A stretch of 64,000 nucleotides of DNA from Gaiella sp. (GTDB taxonomy: Bacteria > Actinomycetota > Thermoleophilia > Gaiellales > Gaiellaceae): NCBI GenBank assembly GCA_027493885.1, contig JAOSJZ010000001.1:2846622-2910621 (forward strand). Direction: 5' to 3'. Within the stretch, counting starts at the first letter, position 1. Each line of letters opens with the position of its first letter. The notes below the pieces were generated by a model, which saw nothing but the letters and a program-made list of their open reading frames with translations, was not told the DNA's origin and ran no database searches. Both the position numbers and the translations under genes were made by a program. Shown here in pieces: positions 1 through 11,564 of this stretch.

Positions 1-1200
1 CGCCTGGCCTCGGCGGGCGAGCGTGCACGCGCGCGCGGTGATGTGCCCGCGGCCATCAACCTGCTCGAGCGCTCGATCGCTGTTGCTCCGATGCCCCGCG
101 ACGTCCCTGCCGACGTCCTCTACTCGCTCGGCATCGCGCGCATGGAAGCGGGGGATCTCGCCGAGGCCGAGCGAGCGTGGTCCGATGCGGTCGAGCGCGC
201 TCGGCGAGCGGGAGACGTTCGCATCGCGACCCGAGCCGAGCTGGAGCGCGTGAGCGTTCGCGAGCGCACCGGCGGCGCGACCATCGAAGAGCTACGAGCC
301 GAAGCGGAGCGAGCGATCCCGGTGCTGGAGCGACTGGGCGACGAAGGCGGCCTCGCACGGGCGTGGCTCCGGCTGTCCGAGGCCAGCGACTCGCTGGCCG
401 GGGAGGAAGAGGCCGCGGAGCGCTCGCGTGTCCATGCCCGCCGTGCCCAGCTGCCCCGCGACGAGGAGGACGCGCTCTTCGCAAGCCTGTCGGCCGCGCT
501 CTACGGGGAGCGCTCCGTCGTCGAAGTGACCGAGCTGTGCACGACGTTGCTGGCCGAGGCCGACGGGCCGCTCGCAGAAGTGGGCACGCTCGAGATCCTC
601 GCCGCGCTGACGGTGCGCGCGGGCGCGGTCGCCGAGGGGCGACGGCTGTACCGAGACGCCGACCGGCTGTACCGCGAGCTCGGCATGCGGCATCGCGAAG
701 CCGTCAACTGGCAGTGCTGGGGCCGCAGCGAGCTCGTGGCCGGCGACTCTGCGATGGCGGTGACGGCGTTCCGGCAGAGCATCGAGCAGTTCGAGCAGAT
801 CGGCGATGCGTTCCACGCGGGCGTAGCGGGTGCCCTCCTCGCGCACGCGTTGTGCGACCAGGGCCGTTACGACGATGCGGCTGCGGCACTCGATCGCCGC
901 GAATTTCCGGTGATCGCGCCGAGCGCCCGCGCCCGCGTCCTCGCCGAGAGCGCGCAGCTCGACGAGGCTCTCGCTTGTGCGCACCAGGCGCTCGCGGCGT
1001 CGGCCGAGCTCGGCTGGCCGGAGGGTCGCGCGCAGGTCCTCGTCTCCCTCGCCGAGGTGTGGCGTACCGCGGATCAGCCTGCCAAGGAGGCGACCGCCCT
1101 TCACGAAGCGCTCGAGCTCTACGAACGGAAGGGCATCGCACCGGCCGCCGACCGCGTTCGCGTACGCCTGAACGAGCTCGAAGCGCTCCGAGCGACCTGA
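1..1200 (+). CDS. C-terminal part of a TPR-repeat protein (5' end outside window)
   Basis: The reading frame is open from the first base and stops at 1200, so only the C-terminal 399 residues are seen. They are almost all helical, built of repeating 30-40 residue units rich in A, E, L and R with TPR-like spacing (for example AGDLAEAERAWSDAVERARR and GDSAMAVTAFRQSIEQFEQI). Such tails follow the ATPase or cyclase domains of large actinobacterial regulators (BTAD, LuxR/MalT or adenylate-cyclase types), where they serve as protein-binding solenoids. No HTH or catalytic domain lies in the visible part, so the parent class is undetermined. The stop directly abuts a DUF5996 remnant, which suggests that a deletion brought the two together. 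Confidence 0.75.
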   Translation, partial: RLASAGERARARGDVPAAINLLERSIAVAPMPRDVPADVLYSLGIARMEAGDLAEAERAWSDAVERARRAGDVRIATRAELERVSVRERTGGATIEELRAEAERAIPVLERLGDEGGLARAWLRLSEASDSLAGEEEAAERSRVHARRAQLPRDEEDALFASLSAALYGERSVVEVTELCTTLLAEADGPLAEVGTLEILAALTVRAGAVAEGRRLYRDADRLYRELGMRHREAVNWQCWGRSELVAGDSAMAVTAFRQSIEQFEQIGDAFHAGVAGALLAHALCDQGRYDDAAAALDRREFPVIAPSARARVLAESAQLDEALACAHQALAASAELGWPEGRAQVLVSLAEVWRTADQPAKEATALHEALELYERKGIAPAADRVRVRLNELEALRAT

Positions 1201-1201
1201 C

Positions 1202-1848
1202 GAGCCCGAGTGGGCGAACCGCTTCTGGCGCGCGCTCGTGTCCGTCGACACAGTGCTCGAGGAGCACCGCGCCCGCTTCCGCGGGAAGACCTCTCCGGTT
1301 CAGTGCTTCTGGGGCGCCCTCGATCTCTTCTACATGCGCTTCTCGGGCCGGCCCGCCGAGCCACCTCCCGGCGCGGACGTGATCATGCGTTACTCGTCCG
1401 ACGCAGAGCATGCCTGCCGGGCTTCTGGCCCGGCGACGGGAGGCTCCCTGAGCCGGCTTTCTTCGCCTACGGGTCGCCCGCACCCTCGGAGATCGAGAGC
1501 GCCGAGATCGGGCCTCCGGCGGCAGGCTGGATGCAGGAGCTGGGCGAGTTCGTGCTCCCCTACGACGCGGTGAGGAGCACGCCCGACCCGCGCGCGGCCC
1601 TGCTCGACTTCCTCGAGACGACCTACCAGGCGGCGGCTCGCCTCGCACGGAACGCCCAGGACGTGGAGGTCTTCCGAGCGTGGCGCGAGCCCGACGTGAT
1701 CGTCAGCTGGTCGGACCAGCCCGAGCCGACCGTCGGGATCGAGGACCTCACGACCGAGTCCATCGCGTTCTGGGGGACGTTCCCCGCCCAGCAGCTCGAC
1801 AAGCGCGCTTACCGCAGCGCCCGTCGAGCGCAGGTGAGTTCCTCCTAG
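1202..1848 (+). pseudogene. DUF5996 family remnant, N-terminally truncated and frameshifted
   Basis: Translation starts abruptly inside the DUF5996 fold: WANRFWRALVSVDTVLEE then SPVQCFWGALDLFYMRFSGR in one frame (1202 to about 1420). It continues after a shift as FWPGDGRLPEPAFFAYGSP and ELGEFVLPYDAV to about 1640. These blocks are characteristic of DUF5996, a family of unknown function. The N-terminal half is missing; the join lies two bases after the previous gene's stop. The last 60 residues (FRAWREPDVIVSW onward) do not look like DUF5996 and may come from another gene. No function is expected. Confidence 0.7.
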
Positions 1849-1873
1849 CCGCCTATTCTGCCGAGCCGGTGGA

Positions 1874-2776
1874 TCAGCCCGGGTCGAGCGTGCGATCGAG
1901 CCCGGAGATCGCCTCACGTTTCAGTTGTGGCATTCCCTCGTGGTGGCCGTATACGGCGAGAGTGCCGCAGAGGAAGAGCGAGAGGATACGACCGCAGAGA
2001 AGCTCGTCCTCGCTGATTGCCCCGTAGGCGTCGCGAAGCTCTCGACGGCCTTCCGGCGGTAGGACGCTCCAGTAGAGAACGAAGTCGACGCCGGGCGTGT
2101 TGTAGCTGAGGTCGATCCAGTCGATGACGGTCGTCGCTCGGCCGACGTCGTCGACGAGGAGGTGTCGGAGATGCAGATCGCCGTGGACGAGGACCGTCGG
2201 CTCGGGCGGGCCGAGCTCGACGGCCGCCTCGATGACGTCGTGTGCCTCTCGCGGCGCGCGCCAAAGTCCCAGCTGTTCTAGCTCGGCCAGTCGCTCGCGC
2301 GTTCTCGGCACTCGAAAGGTCATGTCCGCCCTTCTGACCGGGTCTATCGGCAGATCGGCGCCCAACCGCGTCTCATGGAGCGCTCTCAGAAAGCTGCCGA
2401 GTGGGCGGGCCAGAGCAACGCGCTGCCGGTCGTCCAACGCGGCTTCCGCGACTTCACGACCTGGCAGGAACGGAGCGCCGTAGAACGGCCAACCGTACTC
2501 CGGGGAGGGCTCCCCGACGTATGTCGGCCTGGGAATCGCGAGCGGCACGAACTTGGCGAGTTCTGGCAGATGGGAGGTCTCGTTGACCAGGCCGCGGATC
2601 ACCCTCTCGCGACGTGGGAATCGAAAGACCCATTCGTCGTCGACGAGCCACACCGTCATGTCCCAGCCTTGCCCGAGCAGACTCAGCGAGCGCAGCTCGA
2701 AGTCGGGAAACTGCGCCCGAATCAGCCGCCGCGCGAGCGCCTCGTCAACCCTGACCTCGGCGGCCCACTCGCGCAC
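1874..2776 (-). CDS. aminoglycoside phosphotransferase (APH) family kinase
   Basis: A 300-residue APH-fold phosphotransferase. The N-lobe has the ATP-binding region LGQGWDMTVWLVDDEWVFRFPR, with no obvious conserved Lys spacing beyond that. The C-lobe carries the catalytic loop LVHGDLHLRHLLVDD (His, Asp) and the metal-binding block VIDWIDLSYNTPGVDF. The family phosphorylates small hydroxyl substrates such as aminoglycosides, homoserine or macrolides; the substrate cannot be read from sequence, and chromosomal actinobacterial members are often not resistance genes. The start is GTG at 2776. It stands alone, convergent with the DUF5996 remnant. Confidence 0.85.
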   Translation of the reverse strand: MREWAAEVRVDEALARRLIRAQFPDFELRSLSLLGQGWDMTVWLVDDEWVFRFPRRERVIRGLVNETSHLPELAKFVPLAIPRPTYVGEPSPEYGWPFYGAPFLPGREVAEAALDDRQRVALARPLGSFLRALHETRLGADLPIDPVRRADMTFRVPRTRERLAELEQLGLWRAPREAHDVIEAAVELGPPEPTVLVHGDLHLRHLLVDDVGRATTVIDWIDLSYNTPGVDFVLYWSVLPPEGRRELRDAYGAISEDELLCGRILSLFLCGTLAVYGHHEGMPQLKREAISGLDRTLDPG

Positions 2777-3080
2777 GCGGCGAGACTATCCGCGGCGCCG
2801 GCACGGGGCCGGGTCGCAGGAGGCTCGCCTGCGCCAACGTCCGGGAACGTCACCTGAGCTGCTCCCCCGACTCGAGGAAGTCCAGCGCGCGCGAGGGTCG
2901 GAAAGGGAGCAGGCATGACCGCTGACGAGGTACGAGGATCTCGTCGTCGAGGACGAGTGAGTGACATGGCCGCTTCGCCCGGCGGCGCCGACGACGCTCC
3001 GTGCCGGCGTCGCCCTTTGCCAGCCGTCTCTCGTATCGTTGAGGGAGGCGTTTTCAGGATCGCGGAAAGCGAGGTGTCGG

Positions 3081-3548
3081 ATGCGTCCCACTGAGCCCTT
3101 CCGGCGTGAGCATGAGGAGCTGCACGGGCACCTCGCGCACATTGCCGAGGCGGCGCGCGAGGTCGCGCGCGTCGAGCGCGAGGAGCGCGCAGCCATGGTC
3201 GCGCGGGTCCTCGGGTTCCTGAACGGCACGCTCGTTCCGCACGCTCGAGCGGAAGAAGAGGTCCTCTACCCGGAGTGGGCGAGGCTGGTCGGTTTCGAGG
3301 ACGCGGCTGTGCCGATGGTGCACGATCACGAGGCGATCGCCGAGAGGATCGAGCGTCTCGAGCAGGCCGATCTCGACGACGTCGCCGCGCTACAGGAGTT
3401 GCTGTACGGCCTCCTCGCGCTGATCGAAGTGCACTTTCGCAAGGAGGAGGACATCCAGCTTCCCGCGTTCGATGCCGCGCCTGCGGAGTTGACGCAGGGG
3501 GTGCTCGAGCGCATGCAGGCGGCGGCCGGACACGCTCACGAGCACTGA
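3081..3548 (+). CDS. hemerythrin HHE cation-binding domain protein
   Basis: The 155-residue product is one hemerythrin-like four-helix bundle. Candidate iron ligands are visible: H in FRREHEELHGHLAHI, H and E in HARAEEEVLYPEW, H in VHDHEAIAERIERLE, and H, E in EVHFRKEEDIQLPAF. Such stand-alone HHE proteins bind a di-iron centre and are linked to oxygen, NO or oxidative-stress sensing and to iron repair. I chose ATG 3081, which has a purine-rich stretch 5-12 bases upstream, over an upstream in-frame ATG at 2961 whose extension shows no conserved pattern. It is convergent with the copper ATPase gene. Confidence 0.88.
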   Translation: MRPTEPFRREHEELHGHLAHIAEAAREVARVEREERAAMVARVLGFLNGTLVPHARAEEEVLYPEWARLVGFEDAAVPMVHDHEAIAERIERLEQADLDDVAALQELLYGLLALIEVHFRKEEDIQLPAFDAAPAELTQGVLERMQAAAGHAHEH

Positions 3549-3614
3549 AGCGCGTGGCCGCCTGGCGGCTGGGGCAGTGGCGCCAGGGCTCAGGCGCGGC
3601 GGGCGCGCTCGCGC

Positions 3615-5644
<2,030 letters not shown>

Positions 5645-5648
<4 letters not shown>

Positions 5649-6889
5649 CGGTCGGCTCTCGCGTGGGCGCGGACGAACGAGATCGCGCGCTCGGCGACGG
5701 CCACGAGCTCCCCGGGCATGTCGGCGGCGTCGCGCTCGGCGAACTCCCGCCAGGCTCGCTCGGGCTTGCGCCTGTGCCCCCGCAGGCCGGCGACCGCCTC
5801 GAAGTCGGGGTCGAGCACGACCACGCCCCCCTCGCCCGCCGTCTCGGCGATCAGCGCGTTCAGCGCTCGCTCTGCCGGCGCGAGCCTGCCGCTCGCCTTC
5901 GCGTCGCTGTCGTGGACGACGAGGAAGGGGACGCCGGTCGCGCGGCAGATGTGAGCGAACAGCGGCAGGTTCGGCTTGCCGCCGCACTCGACGATGGAGA
6001 TCGCCTCTCGATCCACGTCGTACCCGAGTGCCGAGAACACGTACGGGAGCACGAGCTTCTCCGTCAGGCCCTCGACGAGGACGACCGCGCGGGCGAGGAA
6101 GAGCTCGCTGCGGGTGGCGTCGAACTCGGTCACGACGCGGAAGTCCTCGTCGGCCGAGACCGGCTCGGGCTGGAGGGCGCGGGTCCCGGTGCCGTCGAGG
6201 CGCTCGACGAAGACGAGCTCCTCCATGCGCGTGACGTTGAGGAAGGCCGGCGAGTGCGTCGAGTAGATCACCTGATTCCCCGCAAGCGAGAACTCGCGCA
6301 GGAGGCGGTAGAGATACCGCTGAGCCTGCGGGCGCAGATAGAGCTCCGGCTCCTCGATCAGAAGCAGGAGACCGCCGAGCCCCCGCACGCTGCAGGACTC
6401 GACCGCTTCGAGAACAGCGAGCGCCTGCGCCCCTGGGGTACGTGCCTGCCGGACGAACGCCCGCTCGAAGACTCTCGTAGCGCGCGTGTTCGTCCCCGCC
6501 GTCCAGGCGGCTGGCGCGGGGCCGGCTCGCTCTTCGGCGGGCAGGAAGAGGACCGGCGGTGGGTTCGCGCCCGCCGTCACGACATGACGCTCAGGGCTTC
6601 CCACGAGCGCGGCCGTGCTGCCGTCCGCGAGGCGGAGCTCGATCGAGACCTCTCCCTCGCCGTCTGTCGTCAGGTCCGGCGCGGTGAGCGGAGCAGTCGC
6701 GGGGTCGAGAACGGCGCGGATCGCTGCGAGGAGGTTGGACTTGCCGGCGTTTGCCTCGCCGACCAGCGCGCACAGCGGCCCCGGCGAGAACGCGACCGAG
6801 CGCGCACTCCTGAAGCCGCTCACCTCGAGGCGGGTGACGCCGAAGCTCGCGCGGGCCCGCGGCGGCTCGGCACTGGGGAACGCCTCCAC
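5645..6889 (-). CDS. OLD-family ATP-dependent nuclease (AAA ATPase plus Toprim)
   Basis: The 414-residue product has an ABC/SMC-like ATPase with Walker A GEANAGKS (about 44-51), Walker B LLLLIEEPE (about 174-182) and a downstream YSTHSP His switch. A C-terminal Toprim nuclease domain follows: VVLVEGLTEKLVLP with its catalytic Glu (about 273) and VHDSDAK (about 326-331). This is the OLD/overcoming-lysogenization architecture, associated with phage defence (also the Gabija GajA nuclease) and DNA repair. No GajB-like helicase lies beside it. GTG 6889 has an AGGAG site upstream. It is translationally coupled to copB, an odd pairing with no obvious logic. Confidence 0.88.
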
Positions 6890-7109
6890 CGCTTGCTCCT
6901 ACGCGTGTCCCGGGCGCACGACCAGCACATCCGAGCGTGCCTCCCGTCCGTGGGCGGCGCCGCGGACGAGACGGCCCTTCTCCGCGCTCATCTCTCCTCC
7001 CATCTCCTGGTCTCCGAGACGTAGCACAACGGGGACGCCGAGGCTGCTCGCACGACGACATGCGAGGACCCGCCTCCCCGAGCCACGCGTGCGAGGTGCG
7101 GTCGAACGT

Positions 7110-8400
7110 GCGCTCCGGAAGCATGCCTGGCGCTGGAAGGTCGGGCCGCGGAGTTCGAGCGCGAGCTTCCCTTCGCCGTGCTCACGGATGCGCTCGACGC
7201 GTACCTGAAGTCGCTCGACGCGCGTGTCCTCGAGCGCTTGGCGACGGACCGGCTGGGCGCTCTCGCCACCGTGTTCCCGTCGCTGGGAGCGCTCGACGAG
7301 GCCATCGACTACCCGATCTCCGCACTGGAGCGCTTCCGCGTCTACCAAGCAGCTCAAGAGGTCGGGGCGATCACGAAGCCATCAAGACGATCGGCGACAT
7401 CGAGCGTTCGCGCATCGTCCACACGATCGAGCTGGGCCCGCTCACGAAGGAGAGCGTCAGGCAACTCGTCGGCGACAGGGACGGTCTGGACGTCGATCGA
7501 CTGCACGAGGACAGCGGTGGCAATCCCTTCTTCGCGTTTACAGCTCGCTCGAGTGGCGCAGAGCGGCGCCGACGCGACGGCAGCAGGTGGGCTCGGAGTC
7601 CCACCGGCTGTCGCACGCGCGATCGCGGCGGAGCTGGAAGAGCTTTCGCCGGCGACGCGCGCGCTGGCGGAGGCGGCCGCCGTCCTCGGCGACCCGTTCG
7701 AGCTCGATCTCGCGGCCGCCACCGCGGACTGCGCCGAGAACGACGTGTGGGTGCGGATCGACGAGCTGGTTGCGAGGGACCTCGTCCGGGGGACAGACGT
7801 GCCGCGGCGGTTCCAGTTCCGACACCCGATCGTGCGGCACGCGGTGTACGGCTCGTGCTCGCCGAGCGTGCGCGTCTCGTGTCATCGGCGTGCTGTCGAC
7901 GCGCTCGCCGAGAGGCGGGCGTCCGCCGCCGTCATGGCGGGCCACGTGGAGCAGTACGCTCGGCACGGAGACGCCTTCGCGATCGACATCCTCCGCCGGG
8001 CCGGAGAGGAGACGTCCCAGCAGGCTCCCATGAGCACGGCTCCCTGGTTCGCCGCAGCTCTCCGCCTCCTGCCGGCGGATATGCCTGCGAAGGAACACGT
8101 CAGCCTGCTGATGTCGCTGGCCGCCGCGGAGGCGGCAACGGCCGTTTCTCCGAGGCTCATGCCGCATTGGTCGAGTGCGTCGCCCTGGCCCCCGACGACG
8201 ACGTCGAGCTCGGGGTGGACCTGGTCGTCGCCGCGGGGGAGATCGAACAGCTTCTCGGCCGGCACAACGAGGCCAGGGTGCGGCTGCAGCGCGCGTACGA
8301 GGATCTCGCCGACCCAGACTCGCCCGCGAGGGTGTCGGTCCTGATCGCGGCCTCGACCAACAGCCTCTACCTGGCCGATGGCATCAGGGCGGTCGTCTCC
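7110..8400 (+). pseudogene. decayed AAA/LuxR (MalT-like) ATPase regulator
   Basis: Pieces of one protein appear in alternating frames. In order: FERELPFAVLTDALDAYLKS and ALATVFPSLGALDEAID (about 7110-7365); IKTIGDIERSRIVHTIELGP and GDRDGLDVDRLHEDSGGNPFF (about 7380-7540); then a long stretch VPPAVARAIAAELEELSPA ... FRHPIVRHAVYGS ... DILRRAGEE (about 7545-8140); then AHAALVECVALAPDDDVELG (about 8150-8390). This is the ATPase and TPR organisation of large LuxR-type regulators. The Walker A region and the C-terminal HTH are absent and at least three frameshifts are present, so it is non-functional. Confidence 0.75.
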
Positions 8401-8668
8401 GAGGGAGCCGGCGAGCGCGTGGGCGAGGTCGACGCCTCCGGCGTAGGACGGATCCTGCTCGCCGCTCCCATGGCCGTCATGACGGTGTCGATGACCGTGT
8501 TCGGAAACCACGGCCCCCCGCCGCCGATCGTCGACCGGATCGGGCTCGTCGCGCCGCGGCCGATCTTCCTGATCTATGCGGATCCGGGCCAGGGGGGCGA
8601 GAGCGTGCGGCAGCCGAAGTACTTCGCGGCGGCGAGCCGGCCGAAGCAGATCTGGAAGGTGCCCGGCG
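8388..8668 (+). pseudogene. C-terminal fragment of an alpha/beta hydrolase
   Basis: In frame with the last piece of the regulator remnant, the translation switches to GIRAVVSEGAGERVGEVDAS, then FGNHGPPPPIVDRIGLVAPR and PIFLIYADPGQGGESVRQPKY. This resembles the C-terminal third of alpha/beta hydrolases of the dienelactone hydrolase type, where the PRPIFLIY strand and following acid loop precede the catalytic His. The nucleophile region is missing. It is joined to unrelated sequence on both sides. The family assignment rests on recalled similarity and is tentative. Confidence 0.5.
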
Positions 8669-8985
8669 CCGGGCAGATCATGGCCCTGGCCGTGTTCTTC
8701 GTGCGGCCGACCGCCGATCCAGGCGTGCTCCGCATGCAGCGGCTGAAGTTCCACCTCGCCGCGTGGCTGCTCGGCATGGTCGTACCGACGCCGCTCTGGG
8801 CGCTCGTCGAGTGGCAGGACAACGGCAGCTTCGAGCGGTGGAGCAACAACAGCCAGCCGGGCGACTGGGATCCGTGGATCCTGGTCGTCGGCGGTATCTG
8901 GGCGTTCGCTGCCCTCGGCCTGTTCGCCGTGCGGTCCGTGCGGCAGGCGCCCGAGGGCCGATCGACGCTCCGTGACGTTCACCCG
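8669..8985 (+). pseudogene. two-helix membrane domain fragment fused to the remnants
   Basis: The reading frame continues as RLKFHLAAWLLGMVVPTPLWALVEW, a polar loop, then WDPWILVVGGIWAFAALGLFAVR. These are two hydrophobic helices resembling the 2TM domain often found at the end of small actinobacterial membrane proteins. No start codon with a ribosome site belongs to it; the ATG at about 8682 is possible but unsupported. It ends just before a strong hairpin. It is either an independent small membrane protein that lost its start or part of the remnant mosaic. Confidence 0.45.
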
Positions 8986-9019
8986 TGAGGCTGCCCGGCG
9001 CGAGCCGGACAGCCTCACG
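8984..9019. terminator. bidirectional hairpin terminator
   Basis: Arms CGTGAGGCTG (8984-8993) and CAGCCTCACG (9010-9019) are perfectly complementary and enclose a second short stem CCGGC/GCCGG. It sits between the plus-strand remnant and the convergent SnoaL-like gene. There is no U-tract, as is usual in GC-rich actinobacteria. Confidence 0.6.
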
Positions 9020-9056
9020 TACCTCGCGGCAGGTCGCCGCGTGGCGGACGAAGCTC

Positions 9057-9491
9057 TCACGATGCCGGTCTTTGCAGCTGGACCTTGCCGGTGTCGAAGT
9101 CGATGGGCGCCGAGCTGTGTTCATGGACGACCTTCCAGTTGTGGCCGCTCCGCTTCGTCAGCCCCCAGGTCAGGCGGTTGTTCATCGCGCGGAGCTCCTG
9201 GCCGTCGGCTGACAATCCCTTGTAGGTGACGAAGGCGGCGGCGATTGCGACGCCGTCGCCGACGACCGTCTCGACCTCGTCGAACTCGACGGCCACCTGT
9301 TCGTCGCCGAGTGAGCCCAGCCACTCCGTCGCCATCCCGCGCCAGGCGCCCGCACCGTCGTACGACCAGCGCCCCCACATGTCGAAGACGCGCACGTCGT
9401 CCGCGTAGAGCGCCAGCAGACGATCCACGTCCTTCGCGCGCACCGCGGCCGCGTACTCCTGCAGCATTCGCTCGATCACGATGTCCGGCAT
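9057..9491 (-). CDS. SnoaL-like / DUF4440 nuclear transport factor 2 fold protein
   Basis: A 144-residue NTF2-like protein. The opening helix MLQEYAAAVRAKDVDRLLAL is followed by YADDVRVFDMWGRWSYDG, the typical helix-then-Asp pattern of SnoaL/DUF4440 proteins, then WLGSLGDEQVAVEFDEVE and a final sheet ending SGHNWKVVHEHSSAPIDFDT. Members are cyclases, isomerases or simple small-molecule binders; no catalytic dyad can be assigned here. ATG 9491 has AAGGACGGG upstream. It stands alone between the terminator and the EamA remnant. Confidence 0.82.
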   Translation of the reverse strand: MPDIVIERMLQEYAAAVRAKDVDRLLALYADDVRVFDMWGRWSYDGAGAWRGMATEWLGSLGDEQVAVEFDEVETVVGDGVAIAAAFVTYKGLSADGQELRAMNNRLTWGLTKRSGHNWKVVHEHSSAPIDFDTGKVQLQRPAS

Positions 9492-9604
9492 GAGGAGCCC
9501 GTCCTTTCTCGGGGTCGCGACTCTATTCCCTGGAGACCGGCCGAGCAGCGAGAACTCATCGGTGCCCCCTCGGGCCTGCCGCGAGGGCACCGTGGAGCTC
9601 GGGG

Positions 9605-9770
9605 TCACGAGATCGGGTCGGTGCGCTCGCGATGGGCGGCGACGGCGACTGCGACCAGGGCGACGCCGACGAGGTCGCGCGCGCTCGGCACCTGGCCCAG
9701 GACGACGATTCCGACCACCGTCGCCGTCGCCGGCAGCAGCGAGAGCATGAGGAGTAGCCCGCGCGGCTGA
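9605..9770 (-). pseudogene. C-terminal end of an EamA-family transporter
   Basis: The minus strand encodes YQPRGLLLMLSLLPATATVV, then GIVVLGQVPSARDLVGVALV and a short tail to a TGA at 9605-9607. This is the last two helices of an EamA/RhtA-type metabolite exporter, where the LLSLLPATATVVG block is conserved. Everything upstream is missing; the open frame ends where the plus-strand AsnC remnant begins. Confidence 0.7.
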
Positions 9771-9957
9771 TACGGGCCATCGCCACCGCATCACCGGCGA
9801 GGACTGCTTCTACCTCGAGGTCCACCTGCGATCGATCGACGAGCTCAGCAGCCTTCTCGACCGCTTCCTCGAGTTCGGCGAGACCACGACCTCGATCGTC
9901 AACGCATCCCCGATCCCACGACGTGACCCGCCGCTCGACGGCGACGACGAGCCGTGA
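9769..9957 (+). pseudogene. C-terminal end of an Lrp/AsnC regulator
   Basis: The plus strand reads HRITGEDCFYLEVHLRSIDE, LSSLLDRFLEFGETTTSIVN and ASPIPRRDPPL to a TGA at 9955-9957. This is the ligand-binding RAM/AsnC C-terminus, where GxxCFYLxVHLRS and GETTTSIV are well conserved. The DNA-binding half is missing. It lies back to back with the EamA remnant, a common natural pairing (regulator divergent from its exporter), so one deletion probably removed both 5' ends and the shared promoter. Confidence 0.75.
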
Positions 9958-9972
9958 TCGCTCCAGGCTCGG

Positions 9973-10203
9973 GTGGGCTCGAGCGAGCACGGCGCTAGCA
10001 GGCGTCGGAAGTCGCTGGTTCGCCGAGGCGGGCGAGATGTCCGCTTCGTCGCGCACACGCGCTTCCTCGCCACCTGGTTCCCAGACGTCGCGCGCGTCGC
10101 CACCGAGGCGATGCGGCCGAGATACGGTGACCTTCGTGGATTCGAGGACGGCACGCCGGTCAATGCCGAGATGGTCGCGTGGGCCGTCTTCGAGTACCGC
10201 TGA
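9973..10203 (+). pseudogene. unrecognised short ORF, probably a C-terminal remnant
   Basis: The last 55 residues (RFVAHTRFLATWFPDVARVA and TPVNAEMVAWAVFEYR) look protein-like; the first 20 are Arg/Ser-rich and look like non-coding sequence read through. There is no convincing ribosome site. I do not recognise the family. It ends 36 bases before the alcohol dehydrogenase start. Confidence 0.3.
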
Positions 10204-10239
10204 TTGCCCCCTGATGTCGTGTCGGCGGAGGAGCCTGCG

Positions 10240-11352
10240 ATGAAGATCCAAGCGCTCGTGGTCGAGGAGAAGGACGCTCGGTTCGAGGAGCAGGAGCTCG
10301 AACTGGCTTCGCCCGGTCGCGGCGAGGTACTGGTGCGGATCGTCGCCACCGGCGTCTGTCACACGGACGCGATCACCCGCGCCGGAGACATGCCGATGCC
10401 GTTTCCCGCCGTACTCGGGCACGAGGGCGCCGGGATCGTCGAGGAGGTGGGCGCCGGCGTCACCCAGGTCGGGCCGGGCGACCCGGTCATCATCGGCTGG
10501 CCGTATTGCGGCGAGTGCCGCAACTGCCTGGACGGCCGACCGCGCTACTGCCTGCGAACCGGCGACGCACTCGTGTCCGGTCGGCGCTTCAAGGGCGAGC
10601 TCGAGGGCGAGACCGCCTATTCCCGCAACGGCACGCCGATCAACGGGCACTTCTTCGGGCAGTCGTCGTTCGCCACCTACTCGATTACCTCGGCTGACGC
10701 GCTCGTCAAGGTTCCCCAGGAGATGCCGCTCGAGCTGTTTGGCCCGCTGGCGTGCGGTCTCGCCACCGGTGCCGGCGCCGTGCTCAACGAAGCGCGACCG
10801 CGTCTCGGCGACTCGGTCCTCGTCGTCGGCGTCGGCGCCGTAGGCCTGGCGGCGATCATGGCGGCCCGCAACTCCGGCGTCACGAAGATCGTCGCCGCCG
10901 ACCTGCACGACAGCCGACTGGAGCTCGCGCTGGAGCTCGGAGCGACGCACGCCTTCAACTCGGGCGGAACCGACATGATCGAGGAGGTCGCCGCGATCAC
11001 GGGCTCGACCGTGGACTACGCGTTCGACTGCACCGGCGTCATCCCGGTGATCGAGACGCTCGCCGAGACCGTCGGGATGCTGGGAACCCTCGTGCTGGTC
11101 GGCGGCGCGCCGGCGGAGGCCCGGTTTTCGCTCGACCATCTGCGGACGCTATGGGGCAAGCGCGTCATCGGCGTCCTGGGCGGCGGCGGCCGCTCGGGAC
11201 AGCTGATTCCGGCTCTCATCGAGCTGTATCAGCAGGGACGGTTCCCCTTCGATCGCCTCGTGCAGTACTACCCGATGAACCAGATCGAGCAGGCGCTGAC
11301 GGACTCGGCCTCCGGGGACGTCATCAAGCCGATCCTCCGCATGCCTCGCTGA
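10240..11352 (+). CDS. zinc-dependent alcohol dehydrogenase (aryl-alcohol type MDR)
   Basis: The 370-residue medium-chain dehydrogenase has the catalytic zinc ligand Cys in GVCHTDAITRAG, the GHEGAGIVEEVGAG block, a complete structural zinc lobe CGECRNCLDGRPRYC, and the NAD-binding VVGVGAVGLAAI Rossmann motif. Domain order and length match class III-like and aryl-alcohol dehydrogenases, which oxidise primary or benzylic alcohols with NAD. ATG 10240 is preceded by GGCGGAGGAG. It stands alone and is the last gene before the first att-like sequence at 11.47 kb. Confidence 0.92.
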   Translation: MKIQALVVEEKDARFEEQELELASPGRGEVLVRIVATGVCHTDAITRAGDMPMPFPAVLGHEGAGIVEEVGAGVTQVGPGDPVIIGWPYCGECRNCLDGRPRYCLRTGDALVSGRRFKGELEGETAYSRNGTPINGHFFGQSSFATYSITSADALVKVPQEMPLELFGPLACGLATGAGAVLNEARPRLGDSVLVVGVGAVGLAAIMAARNSGVTKIVAADLHDSRLELALELGATHAFNSGGTDMIEEVAAITGSTVDYAFDCTGVIPVIETLAETVGMLGTLVLVGGAPAEARFSLDHLRTLWGKRVIGVLGGGGRSGQLIPALIELYQQGRFPFDRLVQYYPMNQIEQALTDSASGDVIKPILRMPR

Positions 11353-11470
11353 GCCCACCGCAGGGGCATCAGCGAGCGGCCCGTTCGCCTCATGAGCCCC
11401 GCCTGCGCTGCGCGTCCATCGAGGTTTCGAGGCGGGACGACACGAAGTGTCTATTTGCAGGGATTTCCTC

Positions 11471-11507
11471 AAGCCCTCGGACGGACTCGAACCGTCCGAC
11501 CCCTTCC
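11471..11507 (-). repeat. degenerate att-like copy of the tRNA-Thr 3' end (A)
   Basis: Contains the T-arm core GGACTCGAACCGTC flanked by GCCCTC and CCCC, aligned with the 3' half of the tRNA-Thr at 47.1 kb. It matches in the T-arm and acceptor but diverges at the anticodon. Upstream GCAGGGATTTCCTCAAG resembles GCAGGGATGTCGCGAAG beside the real tRNA. It is read as an old attachment site marking the left limit of the island. Confidence 0.6.
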
Positions 11508-11564
11508 TGTACTCCGAGGCGTCGGGCGCCGCACGCGGGCAGGGCAGTACTCAGCGCCTCGTCG

